Assembly (NCBI GenBank): GCA_013450215.1
Contig: JACDSH010000043.1
Span: forward strand, 1-40,288
Direction: 5' to 3'
Source of the DNA: Nitrosospira sp.
GTDB lineage: Bacteria > Pseudomonadota > Gammaproteobacteria > Burkholderiales > Nitrosomonadaceae
DNA length: 40,288 nucleotides
Shown: positions 18,861 to 28,620 of the stretch, in pieces
Layout of the letters: each line of letters starts with the position of its first letter
Position numbering within the stretch: the first letter of the stretch is position 1
Translations under genes and position numbers: made by a program
The notes under the pieces: model-generated
What the model was told of the DNA's origin: nothing
Databases searched by the model: none
Seen by the model: the letters and a program-made list of their open reading frames with translations, nothing else

Positions 18861-18880
18861 GACGAATCAGAGAAATAGAC

Positions 18881-19654
18881 GTGCGAATTATAACGCTTAA
18901 CCTGAATGGTGTGCGCTCAGCCGCGACCAAAGGATTTTTCCGCTGGCTCCCTCTTCAGGGCGCTGACATTGTATGCGTGCAAGAGCTGAAGGCTCAGATC
19001 CCTGACCTCAGCGGCGAAATACTAAAGCCTGACGGATACCATGGTTACTTCCATTGTGCTGAGAAAAAAGGGTATAGCGGAACAGGTATTTACTCTCGCC
19101 ACAAGCCCGATCAGATTATCGAAGGAGTAGGCATTCCTGAGATCGATATAGAGGGTCGCTATATCCGTATGGATATCGGCAACTTGAGCGTGATTTCAAT
19201 CTACCTCCCCTCCGGCTCCAGTGGTGATCACCGGCAATCCGCCAAGTTCTTTTTTATGCGTGCATTTTTACCGATACTCAAACAACTGGCAGCCAGTGGC
19301 AGAGAGATCATTTTATGCGGTGACTGGAATATTGCTCACCAACAGATTGATCTAAAAAATTGGCGCGCCAATCAGAAGAATTCTGGCTTCCTCCCGGAGG
19401 AGCGTGCCTGGCTCAGCGAGATTCTTGACCGGTTGGGATGGGTCGATGTATTCCGCCGAATCAACCCAGACCCGGAGCAGTACACCTGGTGGTCCAACCG
19501 TGGGCAAGCATGGACCAAGAACGTTGGCTGGCGGATCGACTATCAAATCGCCACCCCTATGACTGCCAGCAAGGCTACGCAAGTTTCAATTTATAAGGCA
19601 GAACGTTTTTCTGATCATGCGCCCCTCATCATCGACTATGACTATGACCTATGA
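18881..19654 (+). CDS. xthA: Exodeoxyribonuclease III (AP endonuclease family)
   Basis: This 257-residue member of the exonuclease III/endonuclease-exonuclease-phosphatase fold acts in base-excision repair. The conserved sites are Asn in LNLNGVRSA, Glu in VCVQELKAQ, GDWNIAH, and SDHAPLIIDYD at the C terminus. The start is GTG at 18881, which gives the usual N terminus MRIITLNLNG. The stop overlaps the ampG start as ATGA, so the two are coupled. Confidence 0.95.
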   Translation: MRIITLNLNGVRSAATKGFFRWLPLQGADIVCVQELKAQIPDLSGEILKPDGYHGYFHCAEKKGYSGTGIYSRHKPDQIIEGVGIPEIDIEGRYIRMDIGNLSVISIYLPSGSSGDHRQSAKFFFMRAFLPILKQLAASGREIILCGDWNIAHQQIDLKNWRANQKNSGFLPEERAWLSEILDRLGWVDVFRRINPDPEQYTWWSNRGQAWTKNVGWRIDYQIATPMTASKATQVSIYKAERFSDHAPLIIDYDYDL

Positions 19655-21042
19655 CGCCAGTTGAGCCATCGAGTTGGCTGCAAGCCTTCCGTATTTACAC
19701 TCATCCTCGGGTGCTGGGAATGCTTTCACTGGGATTCTCTGCTGGACTACCGCTACTGTTAATCCTTGGCACACTGTCATTCTGGCTTCGGGAAGCCGGG
19801 ATAGACCGGTCGACCATCGGTCATTTAAGTTGGATCGGATTAGCGTATGGTTTTAAGTGGTTGTGGGCGCCATTGGTCGATCGACTGCCGCTGCCATTAT
19901 TAACCCGACTGCTCGGTCGTCGACGTGCCTGGCTGCTATTATCGCAAATAATCATCGCCATCGCGCTGATGGGTATGGCCACTACAGACCCGCTAGAAAA
20001 CCTGACGTACATGGTATTTTTTGCATTGGCAGTGGCCTTCGCCTCGGCCACCCAAGATATTGCACTTGATGCCTACCGCATTGAAGCCGTTGCCCCGAGA
20101 TTGCAAGGAGCGATGGCCGCCACCTATCAGGCGGGTTATCGCATGGCGATGATCCTAGCTTCTGCTGGCGTATTATGGATAGCCGCTGCGATGGCTCCGA
20201 CAGATGCAGTGTATGATCACGCGCCATGGCGAGCCGCCTATCTGGTGATGGCGGCCTGCATGATGGTCGGTATTGTTACCACACTCATCATCCGAGAGCC
20301 CGAGGTTCCTGTCAGTTACCTGGTCTCGGAAAATGAAGCACACGCTCGCCAAGCCATTGCCCACTGGAACTTGAGTCCCACACTCACGGCTATGCTGGCA
20401 TGGCTGTATGGAGCGCTAGTAGCTCCGTTCCGTGACTTCATCGTACGCCATGGTCGTCAGGCTCTGACGATACTGGGACTGATTGCGTTGTACCGTATCT
20501 CAGATGTGGTAATGGGCGTTATGAGCAATCCATTTTATGTGGATATGGGTTATACCAAGGACGAGGTGGCAACCGTGTCAAAAGTCTACGGCGTCATCAT
20601 GACCATCGTCGGAGCAGCCATCGGCGGAGTACTCACCGCTAAAATTGGAATCATGCGAACACTATTCATCGGGGCGATTCTGTCGGCCGCAACAAACCTT
20701 CTTTTCGTCTGGCTGTCTGGACGTGGTCACGATGTGGCCGGACTGGTGTTCACCATCTCCGCCGACAATCTGTCAGCCGGCATCGCATCGTCGGCCTTTA
20801 TTGCCTATCTCTCAGGCCTGACCAACTCAGCTTACTCCGCCACACAGTATGCGCTATTCAGTTCAGTGATGTTACTGCTGCCGAAATTCATTGCTGGGTT
20901 CAGTGGAGATTTCGTTGACGCCTACGGTTATGCGAGCTTCTTCACCGCCACAGCGGTACTTGGCCTGCCGGTGCTGGTGTTAGTGTGGTTAGCTGGGCGG
21001 GCACAGTTCGAGACTGTCAAGCCCCATCCTCCCCAAGAGTAG
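19651..21042 (+). CDS. ampG: AmpG-family muropeptide permease (MFS)
   Basis: This 463-residue polytopic MFS protein is typical of AmpG, which imports GlcNAc-anhydroMurNAc peptides for cell-wall recycling. Characteristic segments are LPLLLILGTLSFWLREAG at the first helix, GFKWLWAPLVDRL, and QDIALDAYRIEAV. It overlaps xthA by four bases. Its stop is only 14 bases from the stop of the convergent metW, with no obvious terminator in between. Confidence 0.92.
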   Translation: MTPVEPSSWLQAFRIYTHPRVLGMLSLGFSAGLPLLLILGTLSFWLREAGIDRSTIGHLSWIGLAYGFKWLWAPLVDRLPLPLLTRLLGRRRAWLLLSQIIIAIALMGMATTDPLENLTYMVFFALAVAFASATQDIALDAYRIEAVAPRLQGAMAATYQAGYRMAMILASAGVLWIAAAMAPTDAVYDHAPWRAAYLVMAACMMVGIVTTLIIREPEVPVSYLVSENEAHARQAIAHWNLSPTLTAMLAWLYGALVAPFRDFIVRHGRQALTILGLIALYRISDVVMGVMSNPFYVDMGYTKDEVATVSKVYGVIMTIVGAAIGGVLTAKIGIMRTLFIGAILSAATNLLFVWLSGRGHDVAGLVFTISADNLSAGIASSAFIAYLSGLTNSAYSATQYALFSSVMLLLPKFIAGFSGDFVDAYGYASFFTATAVLGLPVLVLVWLAGRAQFETVKPHPPQE

Positions 21043-21056
21043 TCCCGAAGGGTATT

Positions 21057-21674
21057 CTACTTCTGCTGTTCAAACCGATAGAACGCGAGCATTCCCAGTA
21101 GGTTAGGGAATAGGGTGACCTGATGGTCACCATTCATCACCCTGCGTTCGAGGACACGTACACCGTGTTGATGACAGAATACTTCAAAATCATTCAGCGT
21201 GCAGAGATGGGTGTTGGGGGTGTCAAACCATTGATAGGGTAACGCTTCCGAGATGGGCATGTGGCCGAATGAAACCTGCAGACGGTTTCTCCAATAACCA
21301 AAATTAGGGAAGGAAACAATACCCTCACAGCTAACCCGAAGCATCTCCCTAACTATGCCCTCGGTATGCTTCATTGCTTGTAAAGTCTGTGACAGAATTA
21401 CGTAATCGAATGATCCCGATTCGAAACTAGACAGTCCCGACTCCAGATCACTCTGGATAACATTTACCCCGTTACCGAGACACCTCAATACATTAGCATC
21501 GTCGATCTCAACTCCATATCCACGGATATTACGTACATCCTGCAGATAACGCAGTAGGGAACCATCTCCACAGCCAAGGTCGAGTACCTTCGTACCCGGT
21601 TTCACCCATGCCGCGATAGCAGCGAAATCGGGTCTAGAGAGGCTGGTTGGTGTAGTTACAACATTAGTGGCCAT
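21057..21674 (-). CDS. metW: MetW, methionine biosynthesis methyltransferase-like protein
   Basis: This 205-residue Rossmann-fold protein has the SAM-binding motif VLDLGCGDGSLLRYL near residue 30 and the family segments SFDYVILSQTLQAM, SFPNFGYWRNR and TPNTHLCTLNDFE. MetW partners MetX in many proteobacteria and is needed for its activity. It usually lies directly beside metX; here a HugZ-type gene separates them. It is the last gene of the leftward run. Confidence 0.94.
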   Translation of the reverse strand: MATNVVTTPTSLSRPDFAAIAAWVKPGTKVLDLGCGDGSLLRYLQDVRNIRGYGVEIDDANVLRCLGNGVNVIQSDLESGLSSFESGSFDYVILSQTLQAMKHTEGIVREMLRVSCEGIVSFPNFGYWRNRLQVSFGHMPISEALPYQWFDTPNTHLCTLNDFEVFCHQHGVRVLERRVMNGDHQVTLFPNLLGMLAFYRFEQQK

Positions 21675-21769
21675 ATCGTCAGATTAACATTAGCAGCAGC
21701 TGTTCGATGAATGGAGTGCAGTGAGTGCTCGCTTATTGTATCGTTGAAAATTGTAACTGTTGCGAAGTT

Positions 21770-22465
21770 TCATTGTATCCCCTGCGCCATCGAGACCAAA
21801 GCACTCCGCGCCTGCTGTGCATCCAATACCTCTTCTGCAAAATCGATCCGCAATATTTTGCTATCCGCGCACAGATCAAAACCATCACAGTCAATACCCA
21901 GCATCACCACTTTCAGCGCCGCATCTTGATGAAACGGCTTCCAGCAGCGGCTTAGCGTATCGCGGTGATCTGCGTTCATATGCGTGACGACATCATCCTC
22001 CTGCTCGGCCAGCGGATAAGATGGCATTAGATAACTATCCGCTGAAACCCAGTGAATCTTTCCAAAGCCACCAATAAATCGCAGTGTATGAGGAACAATC
22101 CGGTAAAAGGAAAAATCATCCATTGCGAAGAGATTCTGCGATTCCGGGAAGTAACGCAGATACCGCTTACCTATCTGAACTTTATTCGCCGCTGGTTGCG
22201 CCTCTCCCACTAAGGTGATACGCCCCTGAGACTGGATGTCCGGACTATCTTGACTATGAGTGACCAAGCTCACACGAGGGTCAAACTGAATGTTCCGGGT
22301 ATGCTCCGCCAAAGAACTGATCAGAATGAGCAGGCTACCATCATGATCCACTAGATACGGAACGATGGAGCCGAACGGATGACCATTGAACTTTTTGGAC
22401 AGGGTGCATAACGCACCATAACGGTGGGAGCGTAACATCTGACGAGCTGCATGCGCGTTACTCAT
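21770..22465 (-). CDS. HugZ-family PNPOx-like flavin/haem-binding protein
   Basis: This 231-residue protein combines an N-terminal pyridoxamine-5'-phosphate-oxidase-like split barrel (SHRYGALCTLSKKFNGHPFGSIV) with a C-terminal DUF2470 domain marked by HMNADHRDTL. Relatives include haem-utilisation protein HugZ, so haem or flavin binding is plausible, but the substrate is unknown. It sits four bases after metX and 95 before metW, all on the minus strand, so co-transcription is likely. Confidence 0.85.
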   Translation of the reverse strand: MSNAHAARQMLRSHRYGALCTLSKKFNGHPFGSIVPYLVDHDGSLLILISSLAEHTRNIQFDPRVSLVTHSQDSPDIQSQGRITLVGEAQPAANKVQIGKRYLRYFPESQNLFAMDDFSFYRIVPHTLRFIGGFGKIHWVSADSYLMPSYPLAEQEDDVVTHMNADHRDTLSRCWKPFHQDAALKVVMLGIDCDGFDLCADSKILRIDFAEEVLDAQQARSALVSMAQGIQ

Positions 22466-22469
22466 GGAG

Positions 22470-23597
22470 TTACGTAACTATATTATCCATATAGGCTCGA
22501 ACTATTTTATGGTAATGGTGGTCTTCCATCAGAAAGGAGTCATGACCATGACTGGACGTAATCTCTGCATAACTGACATTAAGTTCATTATCCAGCAACG
22601 CTTTGATAATGCTGCGTGACCGTTCTGGTGAGAACCTCCAATCCGAAGTGAACGATACCACCAGAAAGTCTGCAGTAGCTCCATGAAAGGCCGCAGTCAA
22701 GTCTCCATTATGCTCATGCGCCGGGTCAAAATAATCCAGCACCTTAGTCATCAGTAAATAGCTATTGGCATCAAACTGATCAGCAAATTTATCTCCCTGG
22801 TAGCGCAGGTACGATTCGATCTCGAACTCGACATCAAAACCAAAGGAGTAGGTACCATTACGTAACTCTCGTCCAAATTTGGCTGCCATCGAGTCATCTG
22901 ACAGATAGGTGATGTGCCCCAACATACGCGCAAGTCGCAATCCACGGCGGGGGATTGCGTCATGCGAATAATAATCTCCACCATGAAAGTCCTGGTCGGT
23001 GATGATCGCCTGACGCGCGACATCATTGAAAGCAATATTCTGTGCTGTCAGCTTAGCGGCAGACGCGATGACTAAGGCATGCTTCACCCTCTCCGGAAAA
23101 TCTATCGACCAGCGCATTGCTTGCATCCCACCCAAGCTCCCGCCCATGACTGCAGCGAAACAATTGATTCCAAGATGGTCGGCCAGCCTGACCTGCGTCT
23201 CTACCCAGTCTTCAACTGTCACCACTGGAAAGTCTGCACCATAGGGCTTGCCGGTATTGCCATTGATGCTGGTAGGTCCGGTTGAGCCATGACAGCCACC
23301 GAGATTATTGACTCCAATAACAAAAAATCTACTCGTATCGATCGGCTTTCCGGGGCCTATTATGTTGTCCCACCAACCCACGCTCTTAGTATCGTCCGCG
23401 TAAGATCCTGCGACGTGATGATTGCCGGATAGAGCGTGGCATACCAGCACGGCATTCGACTTAGTCGCGTTGAGCTCGCCATAAGTCTCATAAACTAGCT
23501 CGTAGCTATCAAGTACGGCGCCACTCTTCAGATGCAACGACGTATTAAAAATCGCACTCTGGGGGGTGACGATACCGATCGAAGTGGAATCTCGCAT
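22470..23597 (-). CDS. metX: Homoserine O-acyltransferase MetX
   Basis: This 375-residue alpha/beta hydrolase activates homoserine for methionine synthesis. The nucleophile Ser154 lies in [11 protein letters not shown]. The catalytic Asp is in [13 protein letters not shown] and the His in SSHGHDSFL near the C terminus. [14 protein letters not shown] is a family signature. Acetyl-CoA and succinyl-CoA users are hard to tell apart by eye, so the acyl donor is left open. It starts 27 bases after the ptsI stop and probably belongs to that transcript. Confidence 0.96.
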   Translation of the reverse strand: MRDSTSIGIVTPQSAIFNTSLHLKSGAVLDSYELVYETYGELNATKSNAVLVCHALSGNHHVAGSYADDTKSVGWWDNIIGPGKPIDTSRFFVIGVNNLGGCHGSTGPTSINGNTGKPYGADFPVVTVEDWVETQVRLADHLGINCFAAVMGGSLGGMQAMRWSIDFPERVKHALVIASAAKLTAQNIAFNDVARQAIITDQDFHGGDYYSHDAIPRRGLRLARMLGHITYLSDDSMAAKFGRELRNGTYSFGFDVEFEIESYLRYQGDKFADQFDANSYLLMTKVLDYFDPAHEHNGDLTAAFHGATADFLVVSFTSDWRFSPERSRSIIKALLDNELNVSYAEITSSHGHDSFLMEDHHYHKIVRAYMDNIVT

Positions 23598-23624
23598 TTA
23601 CGTTATCAAGAGAACTAGAAAGGA

Positions 23625-25349
23625 CTAATCATTTAATTTTTTTAGCAACTGATGAATCTTTACTGGATCGTCAGCCTTAAGAATTTTATGCGTTAGTGGA
23701 GTAACCACGGGCACATTGCTCCTCAACACTTCCTGCTTTACTCGTAGCAGTTGGGCCGGGTGCATGGAGAACTGGCGCAACCCAAAACCCAGTAACAAAC
23801 GAGTGAATGAGATGTCCCCAGCCATCTCTCCACAAACTGCCACAGGGACCTTAGCACGACTGGCACTGCGAATGACATGAGCTACTAGCCTCAGCACTGC
23901 AGGGTGCAATGGATCATACATGTGCGCAACCGAATCGTCAGTGCGATCAATCGCGAGCGTATACTGGATCAGATCATTCGTTCCGATAGATAGGAAGTCC
24001 AGCTTGCGCATGAAAATATCAAGACTCAGTGCCGCAGCAGGAATCTCTATCATGCCCCCGACCTGTATCTTTTCGTCGAAGGTGATTTTTTCTTCTCGTA
24101 GACTTTGCTTGGCATTCTCAATCAGCCTGAGCGTCTGATCAATCTCTGAAACACACGACAGCATCGGGACCAGTATACGAATCTGGCCATGACGCGAGGC
24201 CCGGAGAATTGCTCGCAATTGAGTATGAAACATCTGCGGCTCAGCTAGGGATAGTCGGATGGCGCGGAGTCCCAATGCCGGGTTAACTGCAACACGCTTG
24301 GCACTGTCAAGATTCTTATCAGCACCAAGATCAAATGTGCGTATCGTCACCGGCAGACCCTGCATCTTACGCGCCACAGTCCGATACGCTTCAAACTGCT
24401 CGTCCTCGGTTGGCAGATCATCACGATTTAGAAATAGAAACTCGCTGCGAAATAAACCGATGCCAGTGGCCCCACTCTCCTTCACCTGCTCGATATCCTG
24501 CGGTAATTCGATATTGGCAAACAAATCCACAGAACAACCATCTAACGTTGTAGCAGCGGTAGTCTTGATACGCTTAAGCTTACGTTTCTCCAGCTCCAAC
24601 TGACTCTGACGTGACCGGTACTCCGACAGAACGTGTTTATCTGGATTTATGATTACCACACCCTGACTACCGTCTACGATCAGCAGATCATTATCTCGAA
24701 TCAGTTGTCTTGCATGGTGCAACGCGACGATGGAGGGGATGTTGAGACTACGTGCGACAATGGCAGTATGGGAGGTCAGTCCACCCAGATCAGTAAGGAA
24801 TGCGGTAAAGCGGTGCCGCTTGTACTGGATTACATCGGCGGGGCTTAGGTCATGGGCAACCAAAATACTGTCCCCATCATGCTTCACGGGGGGCGGAACA
24901 TAGCCAGGATGCCCCAGCAAGGCCTTTAGTACACGTTCAACAACCTGCACCACATCGGTTTTACGTTCTCGCAGGTAATCATCCTCAATCTGTTCAAACT
25001 GTTCCAACAATACGTTCATCTGCTGGGTTACGGCCCACTCGGCATTACACTGGTTCTGAGTGACGTAAGTCTTAGCTGCAACAGACAGCGTAGAGTCATC
25101 CAAAATCATACGATGCAAGTCGAGGAATGCACCGTACTCGGCAGCGGCGGGTCCACTGACAGAGGCGTGCAATGAATCGAGCTCTGCGCGTACCATATTA
25201 AAAGCACTATCCAGACGAGCTACCTCATTCTCGATCTCACTTTGCGGCACTGCATAATGTGCCACTTCTAGAGTGACATGCGATACAAGATGAGCATGAC
25301 CGATGGCAATGCCTCCGGAAACACCGACACCGCGCAATGTGAAACTCAC
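23625..25349 (-). CDS. ptsI: Phosphoenolpyruvate-protein phosphotransferase (PTS enzyme I)
   Basis: This 574-residue protein has full enzyme I architecture. The phosphorylated His194 is in GGLTSHTAIVARS; the PEP-binding part includes GIGLFRSEFLFL and the catalytic Cys in VAVCGEMAGD. It takes phosphate from PEP to HPr. No sugar-specific EIIBC is nearby, as in many betaproteobacteria where the chain appears regulatory. The gene overlaps the ptsH stop by four bases. Confidence 0.97.
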   Translation of the reverse strand: MSFTLRGVGVSGGIAIGHAHLVSHVTLEVAHYAVPQSEIENEVARLDSAFNMVRAELDSLHASVSGPAAAEYGAFLDLHRMILDDSTLSVAAKTYVTQNQCNAEWAVTQQMNVLLEQFEQIEDDYLRERKTDVVQVVERVLKALLGHPGYVPPPVKHDGDSILVAHDLSPADVIQYKRHRFTAFLTDLGGLTSHTAIVARSLNIPSIVALHHARQLIRDNDLLIVDGSQGVVIINPDKHVLSEYRSRQSQLELEKRKLKRIKTTAATTLDGCSVDLFANIELPQDIEQVKESGATGIGLFRSEFLFLNRDDLPTEDEQFEAYRTVARKMQGLPVTIRTFDLGADKNLDSAKRVAVNPALGLRAIRLSLAEPQMFHTQLRAILRASRHGQIRILVPMLSCVSEIDQTLRLIENAKQSLREEKITFDEKIQVGGMIEIPAAALSLDIFMRKLDFLSIGTNDLIQYTLAIDRTDDSVAHMYDPLHPAVLRLVAHVIRSASRAKVPVAVCGEMAGDISFTRLLLGFGLRQFSMHPAQLLRVKQEVLRSNVPVVTPLTHKILKADDPVKIHQLLKKLND

Positions 25350-25615
25350 TCGTTCTCTCCAAAATAACTACTGACCAGATCCACCAACGCCAGCATTGCC
25401 GCGTTTTCATCCTTGCCAGTGATCTCGACTCCCAGTGTGGAGCCCTTGTTCGCCGCCAGCATCATTACTCCCATGATACTTTTTGCATTTACTTTTCGTC
25501 CGTTACGCGATAGCCATACCTCACTCTGAAACTGACCGGCTAGCCGAGTGAGTTTCGCGGCTGCACGGGCGTGCAGCCCCAGCTTATTACGAATCTCAAC
25601 CTCCCTAGTCTGCAC
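25346..25615 (-). CDS. ptsH: Phosphocarrier protein HPr
   Basis: The frame is open from 25696, but the GTG at 25615 gives an 89-residue HPr in which the phospho-histidine becomes His15 (LGLHARAAA) and the regulatory serine Ser46 (NAKSIMGVMML), the canonical numbering. GGGAG lies a few bases upstream. The start lies inside the 3' end of the EIIA gene, overlapping it by 11 bases, so translation is coupled. Ser46 implies control by HPr kinase, not encoded in this window. Confidence 0.95.
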   Translation of the reverse strand: MQTREVEIRNKLGLHARAAAKLTRLAGQFQSEVWLSRNGRKVNAKSIMGVMMLAANKGSTLGVEITGKDENAAMLALVDLVSSYFGENE

Positions 25616-26009
25616 AATGGACTCCCGGATGAATATGCATGACACCCTCCCTTCCGCCGCTAAGCGCTTTCTCAACAACCACCGCCAGTGATTCATTTCG
25701 ATAAGTAAGCGCCCTCACCAGCATCGGCAGGTTGACGCCAGCGAGACATTCCACCTTGCCTGGATTACTCAATCGGCTGGCAATGTTGCAGGGCGTTGCA
25801 CCGCAAATATCACTCAGCACCAGCACCCCATCACCATGTTCAAGCTGCTGTATCAATGCCAAACCCTGGGACAGACTGATATCGGGATCGTCCTTGATCG
25901 TGACATCAAGATGCAGTAACTGTTGAGGCCTCTCTCCCATGACGTGATTGGCACAGTGGATTAGGCTATCGCCGAGATTTCCGTGAGAGATAATTAGGAT
26001 TCCAATCAT
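25605..26009 (-). CDS. PTS mannose-type EIIA component
   Basis: This 134-residue protein matches the EIIA-Man family: MIGILIISHGNLG with phospho-acceptor His9, and the central LSDICGATPCNIASRL. It stands alone, without IIB, IIC or IID partners. In betaproteobacteria this lone EIIA lies with HPr and EI and probably acts in signalling rather than sugar uptake. The 110 bases between it and gshB could hold a promoter, but I see no convincing one. Confidence 0.93.
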   Translation of the reverse strand: MIGILIISHGNLGDSLIHCANHVMGERPQQLLHLDVTIKDDPDISLSQGLALIQQLEHGDGVLVLSDICGATPCNIASRLSNPGKVECLAGVNLPMLVRALTYRNESLAVVVEKALSGGREGVMHIHPGVHCAD

Positions 26010-26119
26010 GTTTAATCTTGCTGTGTAGTATTGAAGGTTGAAAGGTGAAAAATGGAAAGTATATTATTCTAGCATTCCCGACGCCGTCTATTTGCTGTCC
26101 CTTTAATACTCAGAGAGTT

Positions 26120-27070
26120 CTAGTTACAGACCCTCTCGAGCGCATCGATCATCATTCCGGCCGCATTAAAACCAACCTGATCGGCGATCTCACGCATGCA
26201 GGTAGGGCTGGTAACATTGATCTCTGTGAGATAGTCGCCGATCACGTCCAGTCCCACCAGCAATAAACCCTGTTCGCGCAATATTGGGCCCAGTGAAGAT
26301 GCGATCTCACGGTCTCGATCACTGAGCGGCTGCGCTATACCCGTGCCACCCACAGTCAGATTGCCGCGTGATTCACCCGCCTTAGGAATTCTTGCTAATG
26401 AGTAAGGCACAGGCTCGCCGTCTATAAGCAGGATGCGCTTATCCCCCTGAGCAATCTCGGATATATAACGCTGGGCCATGATCGTTCGGGTACCGTAGTG
26501 CGTCAGAGTCTCGAGGATCACGCTGATATTATGATCAGCACTATGAACGCGGAACACACTCGCCCCACCCATACCGTCGAGTGGCTTCAAGACGATGTCT
26601 CGGTGTTCTGCCAAAAAATCACGGATCAAGCGCTCCTGCCGAGTGACCAGTGTTGGCGCAATAAATTGAGGAAAGCTCGCGATCGCTAACTTTTCATTAT
26701 GATCTCGTATCCCGCGTGGACTATTGAAAACACGTGCCCCCTGACTCTCCGCCAATTCCAGTAGGTAGGTGCTATAAACATACTCCATATCGAATGGAGG
26801 GTCCTTACGCATCAGTACTGCATCAAACTCCTGTAACGGGGTCTCCTTGGCCTCTTCTGCTCGGTACCACTCATGCCCGTCGCTCTCAACCCCCGTTAAT
26901 TTCAGTGGGCGCGCGAATCCGACCGTCATGCCACCCTTCCACGCCAAGTCTTCCTGATGCATAACAAATAATTTATGACCTCGAGCAGCTGCCTCGCGCA
27001 TCATAGCGAAGCTAGAATCCTTATAAGTCTTAATCGAATCTAGTCGGTCGAGGATGAAGGAAAGTCTCAT
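26120..27070 (-). CDS. gshB: Glutathione synthetase
   Basis: This 316-residue ATP-grasp enzyme joins gamma-glutamylcysteine and glycine. Family marks are the N-terminal MRLSFILDRLDSIKTYKDSS, the ATP-grasp loop VLKPLDGMGGASVFRV, and NVTSPTCMREI near the C terminus, which matches E. coli GshB. It follows gshA by 13 bases. Confidence 0.97.
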   Translation of the reverse strand: MRLSFILDRLDSIKTYKDSSFAMMREAAARGHKLFVMHQEDLAWKGGMTVGFARPLKLTGVESDGHEWYRAEEAKETPLQEFDAVLMRKDPPFDMEYVYSTYLLELAESQGARVFNSPRGIRDHNEKLAIASFPQFIAPTLVTRQERLIRDFLAEHRDIVLKPLDGMGGASVFRVHSADHNISVILETLTHYGTRTIMAQRYISEIAQGDKRILLIDGEPVPYSLARIPKAGESRGNLTVGGTGIAQPLSDRDREIASSLGPILREQGLLLVGLDVIGDYLTEINVTSPTCMREIADQVGFNAAGMMIDALERVCN

Positions 27071-27083
27071 TGCTGATCACGGA

Positions 27084-28376
27084 TTATGTTTTAGCGGGAG
27101 TGGCTACAACGCCCCTCTCCAGCTCACGGGCAGCGGCCAAAAGTGCCAACCGGGCCACAACTCCATAAGCATAGAAACGGTTAGGAGCGGAATCTGGGTG
27201 GCCCTCACGATCAGGCAACAAGCTCGTCGTTGCAAAGGCTAGGGGTTCGAAGTGCATACCCGGCGCGTTGAGGTTCTCGTCTATGCCTCGACCTGTGTGC
27301 ACCCGATAGAACCCCCCGACTACGTAACGATCGATCATATAAATTACCGGTTCTGACACCGCCTGATTAATACTTTCAAGGGTATATACCCCCTCCTGCA
27401 CCAGGATCTTAGTCACCGGTAGACCACCCTTGGCTACTGACATTTTATTTCGTTGTTTACGGCTCAGTGCCCGTACCTCGTCACCATCTCTCACCGTCAT
27501 AATACCCATTCCATAGGTACCAGTATCGGCCTTAACGATGACGAATGGATCCTGCTTCACACCGTACTGTGCGTACTTCTCCCGGATCTCACGCAGGATC
27601 TCATCTGTATTCCCAGAGACACAGTCCTCACCTTTTTTCTCATGAAAATTGATCTCCCCGCAATAAGCGAAGTAGGGATTAATAAGCCATGGATCGATAC
27701 CGATCAGCTTGGAAAATTCTTGAGCCACACCATCGTAGGCCATGAAGTGCTGAGATTTTCGCCGCGTTGCCCAGCCAGCATGTAATGGTGGGATGATTGT
27801 CTGATCCAGGTTCTGCAGAATCTCGGGTATTTCACTTGAGAGATCGTTATTAAGCAATACAGCACAGGGGTCAAACCCTTCAACACCTAGTCGATTCCCC
27901 TGTCTCAAGACTGGTTCGATCATGATGCCGCCTCCATTGGGGAGGTCGATCGTGGTCGCAATCGTGATCTCTGGCAGCAATGTCCCAATACGAACATTGA
28001 GTCCGGCATGCCGCATGATGGCCTGCAAAGTGGCCACATTTTGCAAATAAAAAATATTGCGTGTGTGATTCTCCGGGATCAGCAGCACGCTATGGGCATC
28101 TGGGCAGATTCTCTCAACAGCCGCCATCATTGCCTGGACACAGAGCGGCATGAAGTCTGGATTTAGATTATTGAATCCGCCAGGGAACAGATTGGTATCC
28201 ACCGGCGCCAGTTTGAAGCCACTGTTGCGAAGATCCACCGAACAATAAAACGGCACAGCATGCTCTTGCCACTGTCCACGCAACCAATGCTCGATAACAG
28301 GCATCGCATCAAGGATGCGCCTTTCTAGATCGAGTATCGGCCCGCTCAGAGCGGTGGTGAGATGAGGAACTAGCAT
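27084..28376 (-). CDS. gshA: Glutamate-cysteine ligase (betaproteobacterial type)
   Basis: This belongs to the GshA family (GshA_2 type) seen in betaproteobacteria and cyanobacteria-like lineages, distinct from E. coli GshA. Typical segments are FYCSVDLRNSGFKLAPVDTN, NLFPGGFNNL and VKADTGTYGMGIM. The reading frame extends to 28487, but homologues start at (M)VPHLTTALSGPILDLERR, so I use the ATG at 28376 (430 residues). No strong ribosome-binding site is seen there. An in-frame ATG at 28421 is an alternative. Confidence 0.93.
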   Translation of the reverse strand: MLVPHLTTALSGPILDLERRILDAMPVIEHWLRGQWQEHAVPFYCSVDLRNSGFKLAPVDTNLFPGGFNNLNPDFMPLCVQAMMAAVERICPDAHSVLLIPENHTRNIFYLQNVATLQAIMRHAGLNVRIGTLLPEITIATTIDLPNGGGIMIEPVLRQGNRLGVEGFDPCAVLLNNDLSSEIPEILQNLDQTIIPPLHAGWATRRKSQHFMAYDGVAQEFSKLIGIDPWLINPYFAYCGEINFHEKKGEDCVSGNTDEILREIREKYAQYGVKQDPFVIVKADTGTYGMGIMTVRDGDEVRALSRKQRNKMSVAKGGLPVTKILVQEGVYTLESINQAVSEPVIYMIDRYVVGGFYRVHTGRGIDENLNAPGMHFEPLAFATTSLLPDREGHPDSAPNRFYAYGVVARLALLAAARELERGVVATPAKT

Positions 28377-28620
28377 GGGGGAGGTAAGATTAATGCGCAC
28401 TGAACTGCTACATTGTAGCATCAGGGCTTGCTGGAACCTGTCAATGTGCGGCAAGAACGGCTTAGCGCTATCACATGCAGACCACATTCAGTCTGCGGCA
28501 CCCTCCTCACCCTCCGAGGAGAATTTATTCAGACCCCTAACCTCCTTCAGTCTGATATGGTAGAGGCATGCTGTACAAACAGATTCTTGCCCGGTCACCT
28601 CTTTCCCATGAACCTTATCC

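Noticed and set aside
25616-25696. Longer HPr starting at 25696
   Set aside because: The extra 27 residues are an out-of-frame reading of the EIIA gene; the GTG at 25615 gives canonical His15 and Ser46.
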